NCBI GenBank assembly: GCA_029215795.1 | Contig: JARDYH010000003.1 | Coordinates: 170,574,382 to 170,638,381 of the forward strand | Direction of reading: 5' to 3' | Length of the DNA: 64,000 nt | Origin: Anniella stebbinsi | Lineage: Eukaryota; Chordata; Lepidosauria; Squamata; Anniellidae | In this document: positions 11,431 to 22,178 of the stretch, piece by piece | How positions within the stretch are numbered: the first letter of the stretch is position 1 | Layout of the letters: every line of letters begins with the position of its first letter | Translations under genes and position numbers: made by a program | Notes under the pieces: generated by a model | Seen by the model: only the letters and a program-made list of their open reading frames with translations | The model's database searches: none | Told to the model about the DNA's origin: nothing

Positions 11431-11604
11431 CAGTGGAGGCTGGTGGCTTTGATCTCAGTGGGCTGATGAATCTGCTCCGGGTTTCAACCAGAACTCTAAA
11501 GGAGCTATCCAAAGTGCTAGCTCCTTTAGAGTTCTGACTGGTTCAGACCGAAACCCAGAGTGGATTCACTGGGCCACTGACATCAGAGCCACCAGTCTTC
11601 ATTG
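11431..11604. mobile_element. 174-bp palindromic hAT-type MITE with perfect 8-bp duplication
   Basis: The ends CAGTGGAGGCTGGTGGCTTT and GAGCCACCAGTCTTCATTG are inverted repeats. The centre folds on 'gaactctaaaggagct' facing 'agctcctttagagttc'. It is flanked by CCTGGAGC at 11423-11430 and 11605-11612. The CAG start and 8-bp duplication fit hAT. Confidence 0.85.
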
Positions 11605-11612
11605 CCTGGAGC

Positions 11613-13171
11613 TATGCGTCCTAGCCATAGAAAGGTACCAGCAAGGTAGGACCAACAGGAGTGGGGTACTTTATTTGACCTGGTCCCCCTTCCACACCCA
11701 GATCGTGGTGTAGCTGATCCTGTAACATGGCTGCACACAAACCAATCTCTCCTGTTGACTAAAAACTCTTAACCTGGCTGATGGTGTTGGTACAGGATGC
11801 CTGCTAAATAGGAAGCAGATGAAAATTCTTAAAATGTGTCATGTGGGATAGGGGAGACTTTGTGAATTTCTAAATATTGAAGGATCTCTGTAGTTGAGGT
11901 TAAAAAGCAAAGCACTTCTCCCCCAAAGTTCCAGAAACACTGAGTACATTTCATATTGTTCCAGAGAAACTGGAAGAAATGAAAGAGTGATTAAACATAA
12001 AGAACAGCCTTCTTTTTTGCATCCTAAAGCAGCTTGTGCTTGTCACCCAATAAATGTCCTCATTTATCACCTGAAAGGGAATGGTAATTAAAAAAATGTG
12101 ACAGATGGGAAACCTCATTAGGGACCACTTAGTTCTAATTGAGGGAGGTTTGGGTAAATTGCATATTCAGTCCTTTCACACGGTATCTAACTATTAATAC
12201 TGATGTGATTCTTCTGATCAAAATGAAATTCCGGGGGTGGGGGGTGGGTGAGTGGGCTCTGCAGGTGCTTCCTGAATTGCATGGAAATGAGGTCAAACTT
12301 ATTTAGGAAAATAATCATAAAAACAGCAACAAACTCTCAAATTTCCAGTCAGTTGGAGGGGAAAACCTTTTATCTTTCCCTCAAAGATGTAGCAGACTTT
12401 TTAAAGCCCATTTCAGATAATATCTACAATGAGGTTGTACCTGTGTTCACTCAGATTCCTGTTGAGTTTTCTACAATCTGTTTTGTAGCCGGTTGTCCCA
12501 TCTATTTCATCACTTCAACCCAACCAGGAGAACCAGGGAGCTAAACAAGAACTGTTCAATGAAAAAGGATGTGTAGGAATCATGGTGACAACCTTCTAAG
12601 TCAACTCTGTAGCCTAAAGAATGATCAGGTCATCAAAGGAATGCCAGAATTCCAGCACTGGTGTAGTGGAGCCAGGGCTCTCAGTGTTGAAACACAAGAA
12701 CTTTTTTGATTAGGAGGGACAGTGCTTTCATCTGCCTCCCCTCTCAAATTTCTCGGTTCCCTCTGACCTTAGCTGCAGTCTTCAACATAGCTGGGGGAAA
12801 ATGGATTTTCCCAGCAACAATATTTCCTGCGAGCTATCCTTGTTGTAATGCAAGGTATTTGGGGAAGGCTTGGTATTGAATGGGCAAATAAAACCCATTA
12901 GTTTTACAACAGACCTGCTCTGGATGGCGATAAAATGATTAGAACTGGTTTCTTGCTTTTGAAGTCAACCATTTCTCCCTGATGCTGGGAAAAGAATCTC
13001 CTGGAAATCTTGAGCTGGTGGTCCCTCTCTTTTACTTTCTCATGAAATCTCAGGTTCCTCCAGCTCAAGACCAACATGCTAACCACTATTACAACACTGA
13101 ACCCACTATTCAATGACTGCCAGCTGACCTCAACCAGTTGGGTATTATGCTATGTACACTTTGGCATGTGT
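11613..13171. other. No recognisable feature
   Basis: About 1.5 kb without an identifiable gene or repeat. The 98-codon frame at 12248-12544 shows no domain or coding signature, and I do not call it. Confidence 0.4.
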
Positions 13172-13487
13172 GTCTCAGTTCACACAACATGCTCACCCAC
13201 CTAGTGTGGGTTGTAGTTGAACCGTGAGTTAACATGTTGTCTGAATGCAGCACGTTTTCTGCAGAGTTGCTCATTAACCACACAATGTGGCTTGTTAACC
13301 ACCTTGAACACCCCAACAATAAACCATGAGTTCTGAAGGTGGCTTGTTTGAGAAAAATAAACCATACTGCATGGTTAATAAGCCACCCTATGTTCAGATA
13401 ACATGTTAACCCACCCTGCAGAAAACCTGCTATGTTCAGACAACACAATAACCCATTGTTGATTAACGTGTGGTGTGAACCCAACCA
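13172..13487. mobile_element. Palindromic MITE with 'ttcacacaacatg' ends
   Basis: The left end 'cagttcacacaacatgc' faces 'gtgtggtgtgaaccc' on the right. Inner motifs (aaccacacaatgtggctt, 'ggtggcttgtttgag', 'aagccaccctatgttcag') occur on both strands. Relatives lie at 54280-54568 and 47891-48205. Target duplication not resolved. Confidence 0.5.
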
Positions 13488-14910
13488 TTGTGTATACACC
13501 CACCCATGCAGATCAGCACAGCTGCCTATATTTTGGACTGTTCTTGGGAGGGTTGCTATGGGGACTGTCAATATAAGTGTCTGCAGTTCAAAAAATTACA
13601 ACTATCCCACCGACTCCCAGTATTTGAAATGTATTTCAGTCTGAATTCTGCTCCGGTAACCACAAAAATAGTGGCAGTATGAGCGAGTATGGAACATAGG
13701 TAGCAGTGGACAGTGAATGTGATCCATACATGAGTTTCAGAATGCATAACAATTGCCAATGTGGGTCTGGGCTTAAGAAAGTGAGCAGCCCTATCCCCCA
13801 TTTACAGGTGTGTCCTGGGAATAGTATGTGAATTATGAGGGCAGACTGTCCTTGCCTGCCCCCCCCCCCCCCCTGAAAAGCCAGGCAATAGGCTTGCACA
13901 TAGACACCAATCTTATGAAACACTGAAGATGGTCAGATGCAAACATGTGTTCTTTCACATCCCGGGTAGTATCTAGTGGTATGACATGATAGTGTAAATC
14001 AATGCTTGCAAAATGTAAGTAGCTTTGCTAGCACAACAGGGAAAAGTGGCAATCTGCTGCTGACATCCAGTGATGCAGCAACCTAAAACACCTGTTTTCT
14101 GCCATGCTGCCAAATTTTGGCAGCAAATTAATAACTAGCCAATGCTAATCATGTCACGTAGGCATTGGTTTGCACAAGCATAATGTCATTAGCACTAGTG
14201 CTGGGACACTGTGGATATTACATTCCATGTCCTTCCTACAACGTTATGTCATGTTCACTATCTACAAAAATGTAGATCCTGTGATATTTTGCATTAGGGA
14301 CTATGGCCTTTTATATCTTCTCTGTGAAGTGCCGAGCATGCTTTGGGAGTCTATTAAGTAGAAAGTTTGAGAATGAGGGAATAATGGCACATGTGGAGTA
14401 CAGACAAACTAACTTTTCCAGGAGCTGGTATTACTCATCCTCTAATGCTGGGATTCACTTTGCTATGCTTTCAGAACCTCTTGATAAAAGTGGCTAGAAA
14501 GGAATGCCTTCTATGCAGTTCTGAATTTTTATAGTGCTGTATAAAAAGCTATATAAAGTGTATCTCTGCTGTTAACGTAATGGCAGATGTTTGACATATT
14601 AAAAAAATGATCTTTTCCATATTTCTAAGTTCATTTACTGCTGAAGTCTTATCAGTTTCATGCCTGAGTATTGATTTATGTTATCACCATGGTGTTCCAA
14701 ATATTAAGAACTGCTTTCATTAGAACTTATTTTGGCAATCAGAAGCCAGTGTGGCTCTAAAAAGAGTAAAAGTGGTCCGCAGCTCAATGTTTATTGATTC
14801 TTCCATATTACTCTGGCGGACTGAATTTCACTGTAGCCAGATATTTTATCTTGATCTTGTATTTGCAACTGCTAAAAGGGAAAAAAAACCCTCAATCTTA
14901 TGATAATTTC
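13488..14910. other. No recognisable gene; includes a C-run
   Basis: Unassigned sequence holding a ~16-base poly-C run at 13859-13874. None of the short frames here looks coding. Confidence 0.4.
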
Positions 14911-15827
14911 TAGGGCTGTGCATGGCCCCTGATCCGATTCGGATCCTGATCTGTCAGATCTGAATTGGGCCCAATTCATTTTGGATCAATTTGGACCTCC
15001 CCCAATCTGATTCAGATCCAGATCTGAAGCAAGATTCGGATCTCCGAATCGAGATCGGATGCCTAATTTTCCCCATAGACTTGCATTGGGGGGGAAGAAA
15101 GGGCTATAACTTTTTTTATTTTTAAAGATATCAAAATGAAACTTGGGCACATTGCAGATGGCATATAGGTATTCACGTGTGCCAAATTTCAGAAACATAG
15201 GTGCAGGCAGTTACTCACATGGAATTTTAAAAAATGCAGTTTTCCAGGCAATCCAGAAGTGCTGGAATATGTCCAAGTTTCATGTGTGTATCTTGAAATC
15301 TGAGAAAGTTATAGCACTTCTGGATTGCCTGGAAAATTGCATTTTTAAAAATTCCTTGCGAGTAAATGTCTGCACCTATGTTTCTGAAATTTGGCACACA
15401 TGAGTACCTATATGCCATCTGCAATGTGCCCAAATTTCATGGGTGTATCTTGAAAAATAAAGAAGTCATAGGCGTTTCTTGATCATTTTTCAAAAATTCA
15501 TAGGCACTACATGCTTGTACCTATGTTTCTGAAATTTGGCACACATGAGTACCTACAGCCCATCTGCAAGGTGCCCAGATTTCATTTTAATATCTTTAAA
15601 AATAAAGAAGTTAGAGCCCTTTCTTTCCTCCAATGCAAGTCTCTAGGAGAAAACACTTTAAATGGCGTCAGAATCTCCGGATTGATCCAGATTGATTCGG
15701 ACTGAACCAATCCAATCCAGATTGATTTGTACCTCCCAGATCTGATTTGGATCCAGTTTTTGGAGGTCCGAATCACCCCGATCCACTTTGGATTTGGGAT
15801 CTGGATCCGGATCTGTGCACAGCCCTA
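14911..15827. mobile_element. Palindromic hAT-like element, word-array family (degenerate GGATC dialect)
   Basis: The tips TAGGGCTGTGCA and TGCACAGCCCTA are flanked by a perfect 8-bp duplication ATAATTTC (14903-14910 and 15828-15835). The subterminal zones are degenerate GGATC/AGATC/GAATCGG words. Internal to them the junction 'ccccatagacttgcattgg' (15071) has a mirrored partner near 15633. The arms hold cargo monomers related to those of the large elements ('tttctgaaatttggcacacatgagtacc'-type units), mirrored around ~15330-15350. The family of frames here is monomer translation only. Confidence 0.9.
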
Positions 15828-15835
15828 ATAATTTC

Positions 15836-16435
15836 ATATATGCAAACCCATGTATAGATTAGACTAAGAGCCTTTTCACACATTACAAATACAGACTACT
15901 AACTGTGTTTGTTTTTTGTTCTTCCGTTTATTGAATCCCCTTATTGACTGAAGAGATGTATAAGTCCTGGCTGGGAAATATAGTCTTTATGTGGAAAAAG
16001 GTTTCTGACAGCTCAAGTATCAATTGACATTTTAAAATCTGATGAAGCTCCAAATGTGCAAGAATAGTCACTCTGCAGCCATTTTAGCTAAATGGATAAA
16101 GAATTACCATGTCGTTGGTTTTTGCTGCCAAGAAAACTATCCCTAGACCATGAGAAATAGAATTTTGGCTAGTTACAAACAGAATCAATCCATTAGCTAC
16201 AGAATTCAGGCTTATGGGAAATTCTTCCATTTGCATTAAACACACAAACATTTTCACTCACTGTAAGAAACACAGTCATCTAGGATCTCTGGATTTATTA
16301 TCTACTCATGCTTTTCTCTCTCTCTTGGCATGTTTCCAGTGTTTGTCAAAACAGTCTGGATTTGATTCTTGGTAAGTGCTGTAGATCTTCTTCTTCTTTC
16401 TTTCTTTCTTTTTCTTTCTTTCTTCAGTCAAAAAT
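15836..16435. other. No recognisable gene; (TTTC)n run near the end
   Basis: Unassigned AT-rich sequence with a TTCT/TTTC microsatellite at about 16388-16425. Confidence 0.5.
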
Positions 16436-16637
16436 AAAATGCCCAGTATCATAATGCCCTTATAAAAATCTATCTGGTGTGGCCACATTTGGAATAGGAT
16501 ATATAGTTCTGGTTTCCCCATGAAAAAGAAAAAAAAGGATATCTTAGAGCTGGTGAAGAAATGGTGCAGGGCAACCAAAATGATCAATGGTTGGAGCAGC
16601 TTTCCTGTGAAGAAAAGCTGAACCATCTGGAGTTATT

Positions 16638-17132
16638 TTTAGCAGAGCTGGCATCAAAGGTAGGCATGGTTGGGCACCTGCCAAGGGCCCACACCTCAGT
16701 AGGAGCCCACTGACAAGAGTTGGTTGCCTGCTCATCCTCTTCACCATGGCAACCTGCTTGTGCACCTGCCTTTGGCTCTGGCCGAGACAATGCTGGTAGT
16801 GAGGAGGAGTAGAAGAGGATGCCATTGCCTACTTGCTCACTGGCTCTCTGTCTGTCAAACAAACAAGTGGTAATGATGAGGAAGAGGATGAGGAGCAATA
16901 GAAGCTGGTGGCAATGGTGGTGAGAAGGTAGACACAGGCAGGATCTACATTACTGCTGTATAACAGTTTATAATGGTATTGACAACTGTTGGGGCCCAGG
17001 ACACATTCCATGTATCATTTTCAAACCATTTCCAAAGTGTTGTATCTTGCTTGGTGTAGATCTGGCCACACTGCAAGAGGGGTCCCTTGAGGTAGCCTGC
17101 CCAAGAGCCGTCACGAATCTGGAACTGGCACA
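16638..17132. repeat. Unclassified dispersed repeat R, copy 1 (interrupts the CR1)
   Basis: This shares an ordered series of blocks with 52917-53272: 'gttgggcacctgccaaggg', 'cctgcctttggctctgg', 'atgatgaggaagaggatgagg' and 'cctgcccaagagcc'. It carries an inserted short MITE (16941-17065) that copy 2 lacks. Its class is unknown. Confidence 0.6.
16941..17065. mobile_element. Short MITE with 'GGATCTACA' ends inside repeat R
   Basis: The left end GGATCTACATTACTGCTGTA and right end GTGTAGATCTGG are inverted repeats. It is absent from the second copy of the host repeat. It resembles the near-perfect palindrome at 51169-51286 (CTATCTACACTACTGCTTTA). Confidence 0.6.
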
Positions 17133-17560
17133 GCTTTTTCATTTAGAGAGTGGAGGGAAGATGACAATGGGGACATGATAAAGATTTTTAATAGTATGTA
17201 CGATGTGGGGAAAGGGATAGAAATAACCTTTGCCAGCCACCCCAATCAGTGTATGGAATTCACTGCTCCAAGATGTGGTGATGGCCACTAGCTTAGGCAG
17301 CTTTAAAATGTGTGTGTGTGTGTGTGTGTGTGTGTGATGCATTCATGGACGATACAGCTGTCAATGGCTAATAATTATGCTAACTAAATGTTTAGAGGCA
17401 AAATGCTGCTGAATACCAGTTGTTGTGTGAGACCCCCACGGGCTGAAGTATTGCCCTCATACCCTGGTCAGCCATTTTGGGAAAGGGGATAATGGACTAG
17501 ATGGACCTTTGGCCTAATCCAGCACAGCCTGGGACCAGAATACCTTAATGCCATTTTTGG

Positions 17561-18106
17561 CATTATGTTTTAGATGTACATCATCAAGTTTTTAAAGTGT
17601 ACAGTAAAATGTAGGATGTGAACATGTGCTATGAAATATGTGGATCTTACATGCTTTGAATACTTGGTAGGCTGTATACTTGATGGTAAACCTGGGTTTG
17701 TTGCCAGGTAATGTGTAGAATTTGATAAAGTGGGCACTGCCCTTTTCTATTAAGAAGTGGCCAACACAAAATCACATAACATGTGCTGCTGATGTGATAA
17801 AAAAATTGTAAAGGCATGTGAATCATCTGCTGAAATGCAAACAATATGAGGGCCTCTTCACACATTACATTTTGTAAGATATACACTGAAACCTGTCAAG
17901 TGCATCCAACAAAAGGATGCTTTAAAATACACATATTATGTCAGTAGTACACTCACCAGAAGTTTGGGCTTGGCTGCGGATATTTGAAGGGTGAACTGAC
18001 ATGTGGAAAGCAAACAGTTAACCCTTTCTTATTTTCCCCTGGAAATGGTTTTAGCTGCCCCCCGCAAATCTGGGTCTCGCTGGTCCACCCCCTTCTCTGC
18101 CCAGCC
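17561..18106. other. No recognisable feature
   Basis: Unassigned sequence before the L2 cluster. Confidence 0.4.
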
Positions 18107-18146
<40 letters not shown>

Positions 18147-18599
18147 TACACTTATATACTGCCCCATGGCCGAAGCTCTCTGGGCAGTTTACAAAAATTA
18201 AAAAGATTGAGCATTAAAAAGACAATATACAAAATTTAAAACCATAAACATAAAACAGCTGTCATTAAAACACTTTAAAACATTTTAACTATTAAGCCTG
18301 GCCACAGTGTCAATCCAAACCTCAACTTGAGCTGTTAAAATGCCTGGGAGAAAAGAAAAGTTTTGACCTGGTGCTGAAAAGATAACAGTGTTGGTGCCAG
18401 GCGGGCCTCATTGGGGAGATCATTCCATAATTGAGGGGCCACCACAGAGAAGGCCCTCTCCCTTGTTGCCGTCCTCCGAGCTTCCCTTGGAGTAGGCACC
18501 TGGAGGAGGACCTTTGATGTTGAACATAGTGTACGGGTAGGTTCATGTCGGGAAAGACGTTCCATCAGGTATTGTGGTCCCAAACCGTGCCATAGACTG
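18107..18599 (-). pseudogene. L2-clade LINE fragment, subfamily A (3' end of ORF2)
   Basis: On the minus strand the C-terminal end of an L2 ORF2 is readable (GLGPQYLMERLSRHEPTRTL, then ERAFSVVAPQLWNDLP and LLSFQHQVKTFLFSQAF). It is followed by a 3' UTR ending in the subfamily A signature (cttcggccatggggcagtat). The 3' tail is (AAT)n, 18107-18146 on the plus strand, unlike the (AAAT)n tail of other A copies here. 5' truncated at about 18599, where it meets a subfamily B end in the other orientation. Confidence 0.85.
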
Positions 18600-18742
18600 T
18601 GGCAGGCCTCCCAGAAGCTCTGGAGCAAATTGTTTTTAATGTTGTATTGTTCTCTTGCTTTTTAAAAATTTTAACTGTTGTGATTTTTATATTTATATTG
18701 TTGCTGTTCCCCGCCTCGATCCGGAGGGAGAGGCGGGTTACA

Positions 18743-18784
<42 letters not shown>

Positions 18785-18800
18785 TATTATTATTATTATT
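18600..18800 (+). mobile_element. L2-clade LINE, subfamily B, 3' end only
   Basis: 3' UTR signature 'ccccgcctcgatccggaggg' then 'aggcgggttacaaa' leading into a long (AAT)n/(ATT)n tract (18743-18800). It lies head-to-head with the subfamily A fragment on its left. Confidence 0.8.
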
Positions 18801-19424
18801 ATAAGAGCGACAGATGGCAAGCCTCGCTCCAAGCTAAAAAAGTCAGGGTAAATGCCTGACTTTTTTAGAGCAGAGCTTTGGGGCTTTTCCCTGCAGTAGC
18901 TTCAGAGTGGCAGCAGCATCATGTAATCCACCTGCCGCCACTCCGAAGCTACTGCAGGGAAAAGCGCCCGTCTAGAGGTACCCGTAGTTCTTTGCCGACA
19001 GCTGTTTAGGGAAAAGCAACAAAGCTACAAAATCATTGGAACTGGTGTTCTGAGGAATCGATTGAAGACTCCAGTTTTTGTTTTTGAAACTTGATGTCAC
19101 CAGAAGCCTGGAAAAGCTGGGTGATATGTCAAGGATGATTGATGTTCAGTTGTATGCTGCATAGGTTGATTGGCAGTTTCAGCAATGCTTCTACCTTTGA
19201 ATGACCCAGCGAGTGAGAAACCAAGCTAAAGAATCTAATTGCCTTGCCAGCCATTACATCAGTGGCTGTGTTTTTTAAAAGCCTATGTTTCATATTTAGT
19301 CAGCTGATCTGTGTTGGGTGGGTAAATGGATGGCCTTTAAGTATGATTGCTTTCTGGATGTTGATGTGGATGTATTTTGGTAGGCCCAGTTTCTGAAGGT
19401 TTTCTGCATAGTTTTTTGATGTGA
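18801..19424. other. No recognisable gene; contains a short inverted repeat
   Basis: At 18866-18970 the sequence 'gcttttccctgcagtagctt' faces 'aagctactgcagggaaaagc', forming a small palindrome of unknown family. The rest is unassigned. Confidence 0.45.
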
Positions 19425-19825
19425 TTAATAATAATAATTATTATTAATAATAATAATAATAATAATAATTTCTCACCCGCCTCTCCCTCTGGATCAAGGC
19501 GGGGAACAACATCAACATAAAATACACAAAAGTGATTAAAAGCACATAAAACCAATACATCATTAAAATACCAATAAAACACCAATAAAAACACTTAAAA
19601 TTCATCTGGGTAGGCCTGCCAGAAGAGATCAGTCTTTATAGCTGTTTTAAATTCTTGGAGACTGGTGAGTTGGTGGATCTCTCCCAGCAGGTCATTCCAC
19701 AATCTGGGAGTGGCAGAAGAAAAGGTCCTCTGGGTCACGGTTGTCAGTCTAGTTTTTGTTGACTGAAGTAAATTCTTCCCAGAGGACCTGAGCATGCAGG
19801 ACGGATTGTAATAACAATAATAATT
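19425..19825 (-). pseudogene. L2-clade LINE, subfamily B, truncated 3' end
   Basis: Minus strand reads the end of ORF2 (MLRSSGKNLLQSTKTRLTTV, FSSATPRLWNDLL, TDLFWQAYPDEF), then a 3' UTR with 'ccgccttgatccagagggag' and an (AAT)n tail at 19425-19470. Only the last ~75 codons survive. A second ATT-rich tract at 19807-19835 lies at the 5' truncation point. Confidence 0.85.
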
Positions 19826-19835
19826 ATTATTATTT

Positions 19836-20067
19836 CTAAGCACAGTGCAGAGGACAGACACTGTCTGAAAGCTCATAGTATAATGGGAATGTGGAGGGAA
19901 GAGGAAACAAGCAAACTAAGGTATCAGTTTGTGAAATTACATAATCTCATCTGGGCAAATGGGCCTCCCTGCCTTAACCTCCCAAACCCCCAATTCTATT
20001 TTATGCATTTATCCATCAATGGAGTTTTTGAATTTTATAGACCCTCATTTTGCATTTACACTGCAAG
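19836..20067. other. No recognisable feature
   Basis: Short unassigned spacer up to the duplicated target of the next element. Confidence 0.4.
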
Positions 20068-20989
20068 ATTAAAAGTAGGGATGTGCACTGACCCCCCGGA
20101 TCGGATCGGATAGCGGATCGGAATCGGACCTGGGGGGTCGGATCAGATCGGATCGGATCGGAGGATGGTCGGATCGGATCGGACCGGATGTCCGATCCGG
20201 ATCGGACGCCATTTTGAATGCTTTTTCCCATAGCCAAGTATTGTTTTACAAAAACGCCTATAACTTTTTCATTTTTAAAGATAGAAGGATGAAACTTGGG
20301 CACATTATACACTGGTTAGGGATAGTTATCTGTGAGAAATTTCAGAAAGATTGGTGCATGCGTTTTGTGGCAATTAATTGTTTAATAAATACCCAGAAAT
20401 GCCTATAACTTTGTCATTTTTAAAGTTACAAACATGAAACTTTGCCACATTGTAGGTGGTACCTTCGGACCTATGTGTGTGAAATTTCAGAAACTTAGGT
20501 GCTTGCCTTGTGTGGCAATTAATTTTAGAAAAATGGGTAGTAGTGGGGTAAATACATTTACGCCTCCCATTTTTTTATTTTTGAAGATACAAACAGGAAA
20601 CTTGGGCACATTACAGGTACCACTTGCCTTGATATGTGTGTGAAATTTCAGAAACATTGGAGCTTGCCTTGTGTGGCAATTAATTTTTGAAACAATGAGG
20701 AAAGAAACACCTATAACTTTGTCATTTTTAAAGTTACACACATGAAACTTTGCCACATTGTAGGTGGTATCTTGGGACCTATGTGTGTGAAATTTCAGAA
20801 ACATAGGTGCTTGCCTTGTGTGGCAATTAATTTTTTAATAAATACCCAGGAATGCCTATAACTTTGTCATTTGTAAAGTTACACACATGAAACTTTGCCA
20901 CATTGTAGGCGGTACCTTGGGACCTATGTGTGTAAAATTTCAGAAACGTAGGTGCTTGTATTGTGTGGCAATTAATTTTTGAAACAATG

Positions 20990-21130
20990 AGGGATTCATT
21001 GGACAGCACTTGCCCATAGGGATTCATTGGACAGTACTTGCCCATAGGGATTCATTGGACAGTACTTTCCTATAGGAAATCATTGGAAAGCACTTGCCCA
21101 TAGAAAATCATTGGAAAGCACTTGCCCATT
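20990..21130. repeat. ~29-bp minisatellite within the left palindrome arm
   Basis: About five tandem units of the form 'gattcattggacagtacttg' + 'cccatagg', drifting to 'catggaaagcacttgcccat'. The mirror image lies at 23185-23330 in the other arm, and a related array is at 5285-5400 in the half element. Confidence 0.85.
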
Positions 21131-21309
21131 GAGAAATACAGTTATGCCTCCCACTTTTTTATTTTTGAAGATACAAACAGGAAACTTGGGCACATTGTAG
21201 ACTGGTTAGGGATAGTTATCTGTGAGAAATTTCAGAAAGATTGGTGCATGCGTTTTGTGGCAATTAATTTTTTAATAAATACCCAGGAATGCCTATAACT
21301 TTGTCATTT

Positions 21310-22178
21310 TTATTTATTTATTTTATTTATTTATTACATTTGTATACCGCCCCATAGCCGAAGCTCTCTGGGCGGTTTACATAGGATTAAAAACAATTAA
21401 AAACAATATACAAAAATTAAAACAGCAAAAACATACAACATACACACAATCTGTACATTTAAAAACCACTTCAACACTTCAAAAAAAAAAAAAAAAAAAA
21501 AACACCTACAAAAACAAAACAAAACAGACCCAGGCTCCTCAGATATTGCCAAATGCCTGAGAGAAGAGGAAAGTCTTGACCTGGCGCCGAAAAGATAACA
21601 ATGTTGGCGCCAGGCGGGCCTCGACAGGGAGATCGTTCCACAATTGGGGAGCCACCACAGAGAAGGCCCTCTCTCTTGTTGCCGACCTCCGAGCTTCCCT
21701 CGGAGGAGGCACTCGGAGGAGGGCCTTAGATGTTGAACGTAGTGTTCGGGTAGGTTCATGTCGGGAAAGGCGTTCCATCAGGTATTGTGGTCCCAAGCCG
21801 TGTAAGGCTTTATAGGTTAAAACCAGCACCTTGAACCGGGCTCGGAAACATACAGGCAGCCAATGCAAGCGGGCCAGAGTAGGTCTTATATGTTCGAACC
21901 TACTGGTTCCAGTTATCAATCTGGCCGCTGCATTTTGCACAAGCTGCAGCTTCCGAACCACCTTCAAAGGCAGCCCCACGTAGAGTGCATTGCAGTAATC
22001 TAACTTGGAGGTTACCAGAGCATGGACAACTGAAGCCAGGTTATCCCTGTCCAGATAGGGACGTAGCTGGGCCACCAACCGAAGTTGGTAGAAGGCACTC
22101 CGTGCCACTGAGGCCACCTGCGCCTCAAGTGACAGAGATGGTTCTAGGAGAACCCCCAAGCTACGAACCCGCTCCTTC
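21310..22178 (-). pseudogene. L2-clade LINE, subfamily A, inserted in the palindrome arm
   Basis: The minus strand begins in ORF2 at KERVRSLGVLLEPSLSLEAQ and runs to the stop (LLSFRRQVKTFLFSQAFGNI). A 3' UTR with a poly-T/A stretch (21481-21501), the signature 'ttcggctatggggcggtat' and an (AAAT)n tail follow at 21310-21340. It separates 'gtcattttt' from 'aagttac', which are contiguous in the other arm, so the insertion postdates the palindrome. Target duplication is at most 1-3 bp. The frame 21539-22246 is a chimera whose first ~27 residues are palindrome monomer. Confidence 0.92.

Larger units (their letters stand above)
16436..17560 (+). mobile_element. CR1-like LINE 3' part, interrupted by another repeat
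   Basis: Segment 16436-16637 matches the conserved C-terminal RT region of reptile CR1-type LINEs (YxSLVRPHLEYxxQFW-type DNA: 'cttataaaaatctatctggtg...ggccacatttggaatag', then 'gggcaaccaaaatgatcaatgg'). Segment 17133-17560 continues it ('tttagagagtggagggaag', 'gtatggaattcactgctcca', 'ggactagatggacctttggc'). The two halves are separated by an unrelated repeat (16638-17132). A (TG)n run at 17309-17336 sits in the second half. Many stops; no functional frame. Confidence 0.65.

Noticed and set aside
12248..12544. 98-codon frame as a possible host exon
   Set aside because: No recognisable domain, and no clear splice sites in frame or repeat-independent support.
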